From Ferrimonas balearica (lineage in GTDB: Bacteria; Pseudomonadota; Gammaproteobacteria; Enterobacterales; Shewanellaceae): DNA of 64,000 bases. The position numbers and the translations under genes were made by a program. A model generated the notes under the pieces. The model was not told the origin of the DNA. It saw nothing but the letters and a program-made list of their open reading frames with translations, and searched no databases. Below are positions 52,329-61,187 of the stretch, in pieces; position 1 is the stretch's first letter; every line of letters starts with the position of its first letter. The stretch is from positions 124,001-188,000 of the forward strand of contig NZ_JAHVHV010000005.1 in the NCBI RefSeq assembly GCF_019802085.1, read 5' to 3'.

Positions 52329-53720
52329 TTATCCGCGCTGGGGGGCGCGGCGGCGACCTTGGCCGCTGGATTGGCCTCGTTCGGCCTGGTCCGAGCGCCC
52401 CGGACGACGGCGGCGCTGGGGCTTGGGCCGATTGTGCCCTTCACCGTGGCTCTTGTCGTGGTCCCGACGGGCCTGGGGCTTGTCGGCGGCCTTGGCGGGA
52501 GCGGATTGGCCGTCACCGCTGCGGCTTTTCGGCTTCTTGGGCTTTTTCGCCTTCAGCGGGCGCAGGGGCTTGGAGTCCGGCAGCGGCAGCTTGGGCTCGA
52601 AATCGGACAGGGGCACCCGCTCCAGGTGGGTCTGGATCAGCTGCTCGATGTCGTTAAGCAGCTTGAACTCCTCCTCGCACACCAAAGAGATCGCCTGACC
52701 CTCGGCGCCAGCCCGGCCGGTGCGGCCGATGCGGTGAACGTAATCTTCCGCCACCTGGGGCAGGTCGAAGTTGACTACCTGGGGCAGCTGCTGGATGTCC
52801 AGGCCCCGGGCGGCGATGTCAGTGGCCACCAGGGCCTGGACGCTGCCGTCCTTGAACCCGGCCAGGGCCCGGGTGCGGGCGCCTTGGCTCTTGTTGCCGT
52901 GGATCGCAGCGGCCTGGATCCCGTCCCGCTCCAGCTTCTGGGCCAGGCGGTTAGCGCCGTGCTTGGTGCGGGTGAAGATCAGCACCTGCTGCCAGTTGTT
53001 GTCGCGGATAAGCCGGGACACCACCTTGGGCTTGGCGCTTTTGTCCACCGGGTGCAGACGCTGGCTGACGGTGCGGGCGGTGCTGTTGCGGGGGCTGACG
53101 TCCACCTCCACCGGCTGGCTCAGCAGGCCCCGGGCCAGATCGCGGATCTCACCGGAGAAGGTGGCGGAGAACAGCAGGTTCTGGCGCTTGGCGGGCAGCA
53201 GGGCCAGGATTTTGCGGATGTCGCGGATAAAGCCCATGTCCAGCATGCGGTCCGCTTCGTCCAGCACCAGCAGCTCCAGATCGTCGAAGCGCACGGCGTT
53301 CTGGCCGTACAGGTCCAACAGCCGGCCGGGGGTGGCCACCAGCACATCGGCGCCGCGGCGCAGGGCCTGGAGCTGAGGGTTGATGCTGACGCCGCCGAAC
53401 ACCACCACCGAATTCAGGGGCAGGTTCTTGCCGTAAGCCTCCACCGACTCGGCCACCTGGGCCGCCAGTTCACGGGTGGGGGTAAGCACCAGGGCCCGGG
53501 CCCGGTTGCTGCGGGCCCGACGACCCTGCATCAGGTTCTGCAGCATCGGCAGGGTGAACCCGGCGGTTTTGCCGGTGCCGGTCTGGGCGGCGGCCATCAC
53601 GTCCCGGCCCTCCAGGATGGCGGGGATCGCCTGGGCCTGGATGGGGGAGGGGGACTGGTAGCCTTTCTCGGCAACGGCGTGGGCCAGTTCTTGGGACAGG
53701 CCCAGGGAAGCAAAGGGCAT
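52329..53720 (-). CDS. rhlE: DEAD-box RNA helicase RhlE-type
   Basis: 463 residues. Q motif [26 protein letters not shown] at the N-terminus, AAQTGTGKT (motif I) near residue 45, PTRELAAQV (Ia), [11 protein letters not shown] (II) near 158, SAT (III), [12 protein letters not shown] (V) and [10 protein letters not shown] (VI) near 330. The C-terminal 80 residues are strongly basic ([20 protein letters not shown]), typical of RNA-tethering tails of RhlE proteins. Probably acts in ribosome assembly or RNA decay. Confidence 0.92.
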   Translation of the reverse strand: MPFASLGLSQELAHAVAEKGYQSPSPIQAQAIPAILEGRDVMAAAQTGTGKTAGFTLPMLQNLMQGRRARSNRARALVLTPTRELAAQVAESVEAYGKNLPLNSVVVFGGVSINPQLQALRRGADVLVATPGRLLDLYGQNAVRFDDLELLVLDEADRMLDMGFIRDIRKILALLPAKRQNLLFSATFSGEIRDLARGLLSQPVEVDVSPRNSTARTVSQRLHPVDKSAKPKVVSRLIRDNNWQQVLIFTRTKHGANRLAQKLERDGIQAAAIHGNKSQGARTRALAGFKDGSVQALVATDIAARGLDIQQLPQVVNFDLPQVAEDYVHRIGRTGRAGAEGQAISLVCEEEFKLLNDIEQLIQTHLERVPLSDFEPKLPLPDSKPLRPLKAKKPKKPKSRSGDGQSAPAKAADKPQARRDHDKSHGEGHNRPKPQRRRRPGRSDQAERGQSSGQGRRRAPQRG

Positions 53721-53819
53721 AGCGTTCGACTCTTTGGGTGGGTGAGCCCAGCGAAGCGCGGATGCGGGCCCGAAAGGCGCGTAGCATAGCGCAAAACCCG
53801 CGCCTTGGCAGCTTTGATG

Positions 53820-54749
53820 TCAGGGCATGGGGTGCTCCGCGGTAAACAGCGCCTGGCGTCGCGCCGGGTAGGGGGGCGCCGGGTCCAGGCGCAGGCCGCT
53901 GCCCTGGCGGGTCAATCCCAGCCAGCGGTAGCTGGCATCCAGGTCGGGAAAGGCGCGGTCGTCGATGATCGCCCGGTAGTGCTGCTCAAACAAAGTGCCG
54001 CCGGCGAGGCGGTCGAAGGTGGCGATCAGCGCCTGGGCGTCCCAGTGGCGCCGGGTGTTGCGGCAGCAGTCAACAAAGCGGGCCAGCACCTGGTCCAGGC
54101 TGTGGGGGGCCTGGTCGCGCTGGCGCAGGGCGAGATCCACCGCCAGGAAGTAGGCCGCACCGCTCCAGTAGACCCGCATGTAGCTGCCGGTGCGCCACAT
54201 GGCGGGGCTGAGCTCCCGCAAGCTGCGGTCCTTGCGCTGGGCATCGCGCTGACCGCGGCGAAAGCCGGCGTCCAGCTCCTCCAGGGCCCGCCCGGGGCTG
54301 ACCACCCCCACCCGGCCCCGCAACAGGTTCTGGTAGTAGCTGGCCAACCCCTCGGAAAACCAGATGTCCTCGTGGCCGGGGTAGGGGATCAGCAGGTGGC
54401 TGAATTCGTGCAGGGCGGTCCAGTCCTGCCAGTAGTCCGCCGGGTCGTAGCCGGGGGTGATGTAGAAGTGGATCCCCTCCACCTGGCCCCGCTGTACCCG
54501 GGCCCAGGGCACCGGCCCCCCACCGGGACCGGTGGGGGAGACCCGGATCCGGGCCCGGGGAATGGGAAACTCACCGGTAACCGTCGACAGGGCGTTGGCG
54601 GAGCGCTCCACCCAGTCGGTGAGGGCGTCGCGCTCGGCGGCGCTGATCTCGCCGCTGATGCGGATCTCCAGGGGGCCGGACTCGGCCCAAACGACGCTGC
54701 CGGCAACGAGCAGCAGGGCCGGCAGCGCGGCCCTCAGGGCATCGACCAT
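53820..54749 (-). CDS. Secreted gluzincin-like putative metallopeptidase
   Basis: 309 residues with a signal peptide (LPALLLVAGSVVWAES). The zinc motif is HEFSH at residues 114-118, and the third ligand is likely E133 in FSEGLASYY, only 14 residues after the second histidine, shorter than the 18-residue spacing of M1 aminopeptidases. It resembles the catalytic core of M1/M61 enzymes without the N-terminal beta domain. Function unknown; probably periplasmic. Divergent from the blc gene. Confidence 0.72.
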   Translation of the reverse strand: MVDALRAALPALLLVAGSVVWAESGPLEIRISGEISAAERDALTDWVERSANALSTVTGEFPIPRARIRVSPTGPGGGPVPWARVQRGQVEGIHFYITPGYDPADYWQDWTALHEFSHLLIPYPGHEDIWFSEGLASYYQNLLRGRVGVVSPGRALEELDAGFRRGQRDAQRKDRSLRELSPAMWRTGSYMRVYWSGAAYFLAVDLALRQRDQAPHSLDQVLARFVDCCRNTRRHWDAQALIATFDRLAGGTLFEQHYRAIIDDRAFPDLDASYRWLGLTRQGSGLRLDPAPPYPARRQALFTAEHPMP

Positions 54750-54868
54750 CGCCCCCTCCTCAATGAACGTGAACCTGCCTCAAGTGTGGCAGACCCGGCG
54801 GGCCTTGCCGGGGTGATCCTGGCCGATGCCGGACCCGTATCTTTGGGGGTAACGGCAGAGGAGGGTCT

Positions 54869-55390
54869 ATGGCCAAATGTGTGGGAGTCCTGGTGCTTAT
54901 CTGGGCACTGGTGGGGTGCAGTGGCCTGCCCGAGGGGGCCAAGGCGGTGGAACCTTTTGAGCTGGAGCGCTACCTGGGCACCTGGCACGAGCTGGCCCGG
55001 CTGCCTAACCGTTTCGAGAAGGATCTGGTGCGGGTTACCGCCGAGTACAGCCTGAGGGAGGACGGCGGGGTGCGGGTGCTCAACCGTGGGTTCAACACCC
55101 GCTATCGCCAGTGGGAGGAGGCGGAGGGTCGGGCTTACCGGGTTGATCCCAGTGCCGCCATGCTCAAGGTCTCCTTCTTTGGCCCCTTCTACGGCGCCTA
55201 CAACGTGATCTGGCTGTCGGAGGAGTACGATCTCTCCCTGGTGGCCAGCCACGACCTGGATTACCTCTGGTTGTTGGCCCGGGAGCCCAACGTGGAACCC
55301 GAGCGGCTCAGGGCCCCGCTTAAGCTGGCCGAGGGGCTGGGGTTTGCCACCGAGCAGCTGGAGTGGGTGATGCCTACAGCCAGGGAGTGA
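54869..55390 (+). CDS. blc: Outer-membrane lipocalin Blc
   Basis: 173 residues. LVLIWALVGC is a lipoprotein signal with acylated C17. The lipocalin signature ERYLGTWHELARLPNRFEK lies at residues 33-51, with VTAEYSLREDGGVRVLN and the later YNVIWLSEEYDLSLVASHD matching E. coli Blc, which binds lysophospholipids in the periplasm. Residue +2 is serine, which favours outer-membrane sorting. The last 17 nt overlap the end of the convergent pldA. Confidence 0.9.
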   Translation: MAKCVGVLVLIWALVGCSGLPEGAKAVEPFELERYLGTWHELARLPNRFEKDLVRVTAEYSLREDGGVRVLNRGFNTRYRQWEEAEGRAYRVDPSAAMLKVSFFGPFYGAYNVIWLSEEYDLSLVASHDLDYLWLLAREPNVEPERLRAPLKLAEGLGFATEQLEWVMPTARE

Positions 55391-56312
55391 ACTCGAAGCC
55401 GAGGCTCACCCGCTCGCTCTTGACGTTGTAGTCGATAAGACTCTCGCCGTAGCCGTAATAGATCTGGACGTAGCCGCGCAGCTTGGCGAACAGCGGCAGA
55501 CTCCAGCCCGCCTCCACGCCGCCCTTGCCGGTGGCCAGGTTGCCCCGTAGGCGCAGGCTCAGGTTGCGCTCATCCCTTTTGTAGAGCATCAACAGCTCCC
55601 CATGGCCCATAAAGTCGGTGATGTCCGGGTTGTCGTCGCCGCGGGGATCGTCCGGTGAACTCTTGGGATCCTCCTTGAGTCGGTGCCAGGCCTGGGCGCC
55701 GAAGGTCCAGGCGCCGTTGCTGACCGCGCCGCCACCGATGATCCGGTTCCAGCTGCGGGATTGGGTGCCGCTTTGGCCGTTGGACTGGTGGTTGAACGCC
55801 AGGCTCAGGGCCTCCACTTTCCACTCCCCCCACTGCCAGTTCGGGCGGTGGAAGTAGATGAGTTCCGGCATGTGGTTGGTTTCCCGGAAGGGGGCCGAGG
55901 CGTCCTTGTTGTAGGCCTGCCACCAGCTCTGGTTGGTGTAGGCGACGTAGAAGCGGCCCTGGCCGGAGAACCACTCCGGAGTCACCGGCACCTTGACGCT
56001 GAGCTGGAACTTCACCTCCCAGTTGTCCATCGCCTCCGGGGCGTACTCCCAGCCCGCCTCGTTGGGCCGTCGGTTGTAGCTGGCGGGCAGGATGTAGTTG
56101 TTGTGGTGGGCATTGAGGACAAAGCGCTCCTCGGCGGCCGCCATCTCGGCGTCGATCCGTTCGGACGCGGCACTGTCGTCGTCATCGGCCTCAAGGTTGC
56201 AGTGGGCACGGATCTGCCCCAGGGTGGTGTCCTCGGCGCCGTGGCGCAGCTGTTCTTCGACGCAGGGGTTGGCGCTGGCCGCGGCCAATAACATCCATGT
56301 GGTTAGGCTCAT
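55374..56312 (-). CDS. pldA: Outer-membrane phospholipase A PldA (OMPLA)
   Basis: 312 residues. After a signal peptide (LTTWMLLAAASANP) and an acidic stretch (EADDDDSAASER), the 12-strand barrel contains the catalytic triad H175, S177 and N189 in FNHQSNGQS and SRSWNR, exactly as in E. coli OMPLA. The protein ends in aromatic-Pro-Trp-Leu, a barrel-assembly-type tail. It hydrolyses phospholipids misplaced into the outer leaflet, producing lysophospholipids. It is tail-to-tail with blc, whose product binds lysophospholipids. Confidence 0.94.
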   Translation of the reverse strand: MSLTTWMLLAAASANPCVEEQLRHGAEDTTLGQIRAHCNLEADDDDSAASERIDAEMAAAEERFVLNAHHNNYILPASYNRRPNEAGWEYAPEAMDNWEVKFQLSVKVPVTPEWFSGQGRFYVAYTNQSWWQAYNKDASAPFRETNHMPELIYFHRPNWQWGEWKVEALSLAFNHQSNGQSGTQSRSWNRIIGGGAVSNGAWTFGAQAWHRLKEDPKSSPDDPRGDDNPDITDFMGHGELLMLYKRDERNLSLRLRGNLATGKGGVEAGWSLPLFAKLRGYVQIYYGYGESLIDYNVKSERVSLGFEFTPWL

Positions 56313-56347
56313 TGCAGTACCGCAAAGGGATTGAAAAGGCAGGTGAG

Positions 56348-56379
56348 TTTACTCTGCCAGCGGCCACCGGCAGAGTAAA
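56348..56379. repeat. Perfect 11-bp inverted repeat between pldA and the FGGY kinase gene
   Basis: TTTACTCTGCC (56348-56358) and GGCAGAGTAAA (56369-56379) are perfectly complementary with a 10-nt loop. Neither side has a T run, so it may be an operator for pldA (36 nt before its ATG), a 3'-end-stabilising hairpin for the upstream operon, or both. Confidence 0.65.
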
Positions 56380-56384
56380 GCCGC

Positions 56385-57938
56385 TCATCCGGCCGGGTAG
56401 CCGGTCAGACGGCGGATCTCCCGGTAGAGGGGGGCCAGCTGGGGATAGAGCCGCCGGTACACCCTCTGGTAGAGCGCCTGGTAGAGCGCATGGTGTTGTG
56501 GGTTGGGCTCGAAACGCTGGCCGACCCGCACCATCGCTTGCTGCGCCTGGGCAAAGTCCGGGTACCAGCCCAGCCCCACGGCGGCGCAGATGGCGGCCCC
56601 CAGGCCCGAGGTCTCAAAGGTATGGGGCCGCTCCGCCGGCAGGCCGAAGAGATCGGCGGTCAGCTGCATGGCGGCGCAGGATTGGGAGCCGCCCCCGGAG
56701 ATCCGAAGCACCTGGGTGCGGGCGCCGGTGGCCCGCTCGATGCTGTCCAGCCCCTCCTTAAGGCCGTAGGCCAGCCCCTCGATCAATGCCCGATAGAGGT
56801 GGGCCCGGGTGTGCACATCGCCAAAGCCGATGATGCTGCCCTTGGCCTCGGGGCTGGCCAGGTCCGCCCCCCAGTAGGGTTGCAGCATCAGCCCCATGGC
56901 CCCGGGGGGCACCTCGGTCACCAGCTGGTCGAACAGCGCCTCCACCGGCTCGCCGCTCTCCCGGGCCAGCAGCTGCTCCAGCTGGCCGAACTGCTCCTTG
57001 AACCAGCTCACCATCCAGAAGCCGCGAAACAGCATCTTCTCGTTGAGAAACACCCCGGGCTCGCAGGCCGGGTAAGCGGGGATGAGGGGCACCACCTCGC
57101 GGTAGCGGCGGGCCGCCAGGTTAACCGTGGCGGTGGTGCCGAAACTGAGGCTGGCCACCCCCTCCTGGTGTCCCCCGCTGCCCAGCACCTCGCAGGTCTT
57201 GTCGCCGCCGGCGGCGAACAGGGGCAACTCGGCGGCCAGGCCCAGCTCGCTGGCGGCTTCGGCGGTCAGCCGGCCCAGGCGCTCGCCGGGGGCCTTCAGC
57301 GGGCACATCTGCTCCGGGGTGACCCCCAGGGCCGCCCAGCGCCAGTTACGCCTGTGATGCCAGCGGTGGCGCCGGTAATCGAAGGGCAGGTAACCCACCT
57401 GGGCGGCGGTGCTGTCGCACAAGGTGCCGATCAGGCGCCCGGTGAGGTAGGCGGAGAGGGAGACCAGCTTGTCGCAGCGCCGCCACTGTTCGGGCACCTG
57501 CTGGGCCAGGCGATTGGCGGGGGCCCGCTGGCGTACCTTGGTGAGCAGGGGGCCGATTTTGGGCAGCGCCAGCAAGATGCGCCAGGGCTGGGGCAGGAGG
57601 GGCAATTCGGTGGCCCGGCGCTGATCCAGCCAGAGGACGGCGGGCCCCAGGGACGTACCTTGCTTATCCAGCGCCACCACCGAGGTGCGCTGGCTGGTCA
57701 GACTCAGTGCCGCCACCGAGGCCGGATCGGCGCCCTCGCGCCACAACCCCTGGCAGCAGTGCACCAGGGCGTCCCAGTAACGGCTGACCTCCTGCTCCGC
57801 CGCCCCCGGCTCCGGGCTGTGGTAGGGGGGCTCGAAGCGGTACTGCTGCTTGGCCACCAGGTTGCCCTGGCGGTCGAACAGCAGCGCCCGCAGGCTCTGG
57901 GTGCCGTTATCGATGGCCAGCAGGTGCTCAGCGCCCAT
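56385..57938 (-). CDS. FGGY-family carbohydrate/polyol kinase
   Basis: 517 residues with the two actin-like halves: HLLAIDNGTQSLRALLFDRQG (phosphate-1 loop) at residues 4-24, AVLWLDQRRATELP near 90, and RISGGGSQSCAAMQLTADLFGLP near 410. It resembles glycerol and xylulose kinases, but the glycerol-kinase contact pattern is not complete, so the substrate is open. It is the third gene of the minus-strand operon and overlaps the dehydrogenase gene by 11 nt, so the product probably phosphorylates a glycerol-like or ether-glycerol substrate (inference). Confidence 0.85.
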   Translation of the reverse strand: MGAEHLLAIDNGTQSLRALLFDRQGNLVAKQQYRFEPPYHSPEPGAAEQEVSRYWDALVHCCQGLWREGADPASVAALSLTSQRTSVVALDKQGTSLGPAVLWLDQRRATELPLLPQPWRILLALPKIGPLLTKVRQRAPANRLAQQVPEQWRRCDKLVSLSAYLTGRLIGTLCDSTAAQVGYLPFDYRRHRWHHRRNWRWAALGVTPEQMCPLKAPGERLGRLTAEAASELGLAAELPLFAAGGDKTCEVLGSGGHQEGVASLSFGTTATVNLAARRYREVVPLIPAYPACEPGVFLNEKMLFRGFWMVSWFKEQFGQLEQLLARESGEPVEALFDQLVTEVPPGAMGLMLQPYWGADLASPEAKGSIIGFGDVHTRAHLYRALIEGLAYGLKEGLDSIERATGARTQVLRISGGGSQSCAAMQLTADLFGLPAERPHTFETSGLGAAICAAVGLGWYPDFAQAQQAMVRVGQRFEPNPQHHALYQALYQRVYRRLYPQLAPLYREIRRLTGYPAG

Positions 57939-59421
57939 CCTCGGGCCCCTCCATGTGGTAGGCCTGCCACTGCTGCCAATAGTCTTGCCACTGCGCCTGC
58001 CAGCGTGCTTCGGACCACTCCAGGGCCGGGGTGCACAGCCGTTGGATCTCCGTCTGGTAGTCCGCCAGGGTCTGGCCCAGCACCCAGCCCAGGCGGGTGC
58101 GGCGCAGCAGCAGATCCGACAGTCGGTGGATGGCGCCGTGGCGGGCCCAGTGCACCAGCTCGTGGCGGTGCACCAGGCTGTTGCCGATAAGGTTGCCGTC
58201 CAGGTGCGCCTGCTGAGTCAGCACCTGGTCCTCTTGTGGGGCCGGGGCGGGCAGCCGGCCCTGGGCCTGGGCCCGGGCCATCACCTCGTCGGCCATCTCC
58301 ACGAAGGTGGTGAGCTTGCCGCCGGTGACGCTCACCAGCCCCGGCTCGTCCCAGATCAGGTGCTCCCGGCTGGCGTCCGAGGGGGCCTGGTTCTGACCCT
58401 CCCGGGCCAGGATGGGGCGCAGCCCGGACCAGCTGCTGAGGATGGGTGGGACCTGGCTGACCCCCAACAGCGGCAGGATCGCCAGCAGGTAGTCCCGCTC
58501 CTGGTCGCTGCAGCGGGCCGGCGCCGCCTTGTCCGCCAGGTGATCCAAGTCCGTGGTGCCCAACACGGTGGTGCCGGCCCAGGGGTAGCAGAACACCACC
58601 CGACCGTCCTGGGGATGGAACAGGGTCAGGGCGGCAGGCAGGGGCAGGTCCCGGGCGTCAAACACCAGGTGGGAACCGCGCAGGGGCCTCAGGGTGAGGC
58701 CCTCGGGCAGGGGCGTCAGGCCGTCGGCCCAGACCCCGGTGGCGTTGACCACCAGCGTGGCCTTGAGGCGGCAGGGGGTGCCCTGGTGGTCGATCTCCAC
58801 CCCGGTCACCTGGCCGGACTCGCGCAGCAGACGGCGCACCGGGGTGTAGTGGCACAGGGCCGCGCCCTGGCACACCGCCTCCTCCAGGGTGCGCAGCACC
58901 AGCTGACTGTCGTCGCAGACCGCATCGAAGTAGTGGTTGGCGCCCTTGTTGGGGGCCAGGTTGAACCCTGGCAGTCGGGCCGCGAGGGCCTCGGGGCTCA
59001 ACCAGCGGGGGGTGTGGGCCGGCGCGGCGCCGGAGATCCTATGATAGAGCCAGAGCACCAGGCGCATGGGCCAGGGGCCGGGGCCGCGGCCTTTGTGGTG
59101 CACCAGGTAGTAGGGCAGGGGGGTGATGATGTCCGGCCAGCGTTGACGCAGCCGCTCACGGGCCCGGGCCGCCTGTCGGGTCAGTTTGAAGTGGCCCTGG
59201 CCCAGGTAGCGCAGGCCGCCGTGCACCATCTTGGAGCTGAAGTTGGAGGTGCCCCCCGCCAGGTCCCCCCGCTCCAGCAGCAGGGTACGGTAGCCCTGCT
59301 GGGCCGCCAGGCGGGCCACCCCGGCACCGGTGATCCCCGCGCCGATGACGATAAGATCCCACTGCTGGCCGTCGGCCAGCTGGGCTCGGGTCTGGCAGAC
59401 CGACTCAGTCAGGCTTCGCAT
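57928..59421 (-). CDS. FAD-dependent glycerol-3-phosphate dehydrogenase/oxidase-like protein
   Basis: 497 residues. DLIVIGAGITGAGVARLAAQQGYRTLLLE (FAD Rossmann, residues 22-50), then GGTSNFSSKMVHGGLRYL, the GlpD/GlpO signature, and VTGGKLTTFVEMADE near 375. It oxidises glycerol-3-phosphate or a derivative to the dihydroxyacetone form and gives electrons to quinone or oxygen. ATG at 59421 starts the homologous part; the open frame continues upstream in the preceding gene. Its start overlaps that gene by 13 nt. It may be a second, pathway-specific paralogue and not the main GlpD. Confidence 0.88.
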   Translation of the reverse strand: MRSLTESVCQTRAQLADGQQWDLIVIGAGITGAGVARLAAQQGYRTLLLERGDLAGGTSNFSSKMVHGGLRYLGQGHFKLTRQAARARERLRQRWPDIITPLPYYLVHHKGRGPGPWPMRLVLWLYHRISGAAPAHTPRWLSPEALAARLPGFNLAPNKGANHYFDAVCDDSQLVLRTLEEAVCQGAALCHYTPVRRLLRESGQVTGVEIDHQGTPCRLKATLVVNATGVWADGLTPLPEGLTLRPLRGSHLVFDARDLPLPAALTLFHPQDGRVVFCYPWAGTTVLGTTDLDHLADKAAPARCSDQERDYLLAILPLLGVSQVPPILSSWSGLRPILAREGQNQAPSDASREHLIWDEPGLVSVTGGKLTTFVEMADEVMARAQAQGRLPAPAPQEDQVLTQQAHLDGNLIGNSLVHRHELVHWARHGAIHRLSDLLLRRTRLGWVLGQTLADYQTEIQRLCTPALEWSEARWQAQWQDYWQQWQAYHMEGPEDGR

Positions 59422-61001
59422 CCGGGCTCCTTGGCCAGCAGGGCCCCGGGGTTGAGCTGCGCCTCGGGGTCGAAGTGACTCAGCACCGCCGCCAGGGTGT
59501 CCTGGGCGATGGGCCCCTTCTCCTGGGCCAGGTAGGGGGCGTGGTCCCGCCCCACCCCGTGCTGGTGGCTGATGGTGCCGCCGTGCTCGACGATGGTGGC
59601 CGAGGTGGCGTGCTTGAGTCGCTGCCAGCGGGCCAGGGTGTGCTGGGCGTCCTGGCCGCAGGGGAAGAGGTAGGTGGTGTAGAGGCTGGCGCCCTGGCGA
59701 TAGACATGGCTGATGTGGGTGAAGGCCAGCACCGGCTGGTCCTCGCTGGCCAGGCCGCTGCGCAGGCTGTGCTCCATGGCTCGACGCAGCGGCTCCAGGT
59801 TGGCCCAGTCGATGGCGGTCTCCAGGGTGTCCACGCAATAGCCCGCCTGCCACAGGGTGTCGCGCAGGTAGGGGGCCAGGAAGCGTTTGCGCTGCCAGTG
59901 GGCCCCCAGGGTGGCGCTGTGCAGCACCGCCCCGTGGCGGTTCAGCGCCCGCTTGATGGCGCGGTAGTCCGCGCCCCCCTCCCACACCAGCATGGCGGGC
60001 GCCGTGGCCCCGCGCAGGGCCAGGTAGCGTTCCAGCCAGCGCCGCTTGTTCTCGGGCAGGGCCAGCGCCAGTTGGGTGCGGGTCTCCTCCGGGTGGCTCA
60101 GGCGCAGCATGCCCGCCGGCACCCCCGCCTGCACCAGGGCGCGTACCGCCAAGAGGGCCTGGTCCCAGTCCTTCAATATCGATGTGCAGAAGCGCTCGGC
60201 CCGGGGCAGGGGACGGACTCGCACCGTCACCTGGGAGAGCACTCCCACCCGCCCTTCGCTGCCGAGGATCAGCTCCCGCCAGTCCGGGCCGGCGGCGGAG
60301 GCCGGCTGGGTGGGGAGGCGCCAGCGCCCCTCCAGGGTGTGCAGCACGCCGCCGGCGAACAGCTGCTCGATGCGGCCATAGGTGAGGGATTGCTGTCCGC
60401 TGGAGCGGCTGGCCACCCAGCCCCCCAGGGTGGAGAGTTCGAACGACTGGGGGAAGTGGCCCAGGGTGAAGCCCTGGGCGTTGAGCGCCGCCTCCAGGGC
60501 CGGGCCGGTCACCCCGGCGCCGAAGGTGGCCAACTGGCTGACCGGGTCCAGGTGCAGCAGGCGGTTCATCCGCGCCAGGGAGAGGGTCAGCACCGGGCGC
60601 GGACTGTCCGGGACATTGATGTGGCCGGCCACACTGGTGCCCCCACCATAGGGGATCACCACCAGCCCCTGGGTCCGGGCGGTGTCCAGCAGCGCCCGCA
60701 GCTGATCCTCATTGTCCGGCTGGGCCACCGCGTCCGGGTAGTGCCCCAGCTGGCCGGATTTGAGGGCCAGCCAGTCCGGCAGACTCTGGCCCCGTGCGTG
60801 GCGCAGGCGCAGCTCCGGGTCCCGGGACCACAGCGGGTTGGGCCCCAGGCGCGACGTCGGCACCCGGGCCAGGGCCTCGGCCAGGGCGGCCTCGCCCAGA
60901 GGCACTCCAGGGCCCAGTTGCTCAGCCAGCATCGCCAGGGCGCCGGCGGGCAGCTGCGGGGCCAGGCCCTCACGGCCCCAGGCATTCCAACGTCGTTCCA
61001 T
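59409..61001 (-). CDS. Alkylglycerone-phosphate-synthase-like FAD-binding oxidase
   Basis: 530 residues in the vanillyl-alcohol-oxidase superfamily. The FAD pyrophosphate loop PYGGGTSVAGH lies at residues 117-127 and LILGSEGRVGVLSQVTVRVRP near 245-265. HISHVY (429-434) and ISHQHGVGRDHAPYL (477-491) match the C-terminal active-site motifs of eukaryotic alkyl-DHAP synthase, which exchanges an acyl for an alkyl group to make ether lipids; the human HHH triplet is H-Q-H here. Whether it makes ether bonds or oxidises a hydroxy acid is unknown. It is the first gene of a three-gene operon controlled by the divergent AraC protein (inference). Confidence 0.8.
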   Translation of the reverse strand: MERRWNAWGREGLAPQLPAGALAMLAEQLGPGVPLGEAALAEALARVPTSRLGPNPLWSRDPELRLRHARGQSLPDWLALKSGQLGHYPDAVAQPDNEDQLRALLDTARTQGLVVIPYGGGTSVAGHINVPDSPRPVLTLSLARMNRLLHLDPVSQLATFGAGVTGPALEAALNAQGFTLGHFPQSFELSTLGGWVASRSSGQQSLTYGRIEQLFAGGVLHTLEGRWRLPTQPASAAGPDWRELILGSEGRVGVLSQVTVRVRPLPRAERFCTSILKDWDQALLAVRALVQAGVPAGMLRLSHPEETRTQLALALPENKRRWLERYLALRGATAPAMLVWEGGADYRAIKRALNRHGAVLHSATLGAHWQRKRFLAPYLRDTLWQAGYCVDTLETAIDWANLEPLRRAMEHSLRSGLASEDQPVLAFTHISHVYRQGASLYTTYLFPCGQDAQHTLARWQRLKHATSATIVEHGGTISHQHGVGRDHAPYLAQEKGPIAQDTLAAVLSHFDPEAQLNPGALLAKEPGCEA

Positions 61002-61027
61002 CTTGTTGTCCCCTAATCACTTTTCTA

Positions 61028-61057
61028 AAGATAGAGCCTAAACAAGGGCGCCCTCAA
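61028..61057 (-). promoter_or_regulatory. Putative promoter of the AGPS-like operon
   Basis: On the minus strand TTGAGG (61057-61052) and TATCTT (61033-61028) are separated by 18 nt and end about 27 nt before the first gene. The phased repeats at 61072-61099 lie immediately upstream of the -35 hexamer. Confidence 0.5.
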
Positions 61058-61071
61058 GCGCAGCGACCCGT

Positions 61072-61099
61072 GGGGACAGCCAGGGGACATTTGCGGACA
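61072..61099. promoter_or_regulatory. Helically phased repeats, likely AraC-type operator
   Basis: Three copies of G(G/C)GGACA begin at 61072, 61083 and 61093, spaced 11 and 10 nt, one DNA turn each; a fourth GCGGACA lies at 61159-61165 near the araC-type gene's start. Direct repeats on one DNA face next to a -35 element are the usual binding layout of AraC-family activators, and such a regulator is encoded 89 nt away. Confidence 0.6.
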
Positions 61100-61187
61100 A
61101 CTTGTCACGTCCTTGTTCCGGGCGGTACGGTATAGCCAGTCGTGGCCAGGGGGCGACGGCGGACAAGGACGGTGAGGGAGGAGTGAG

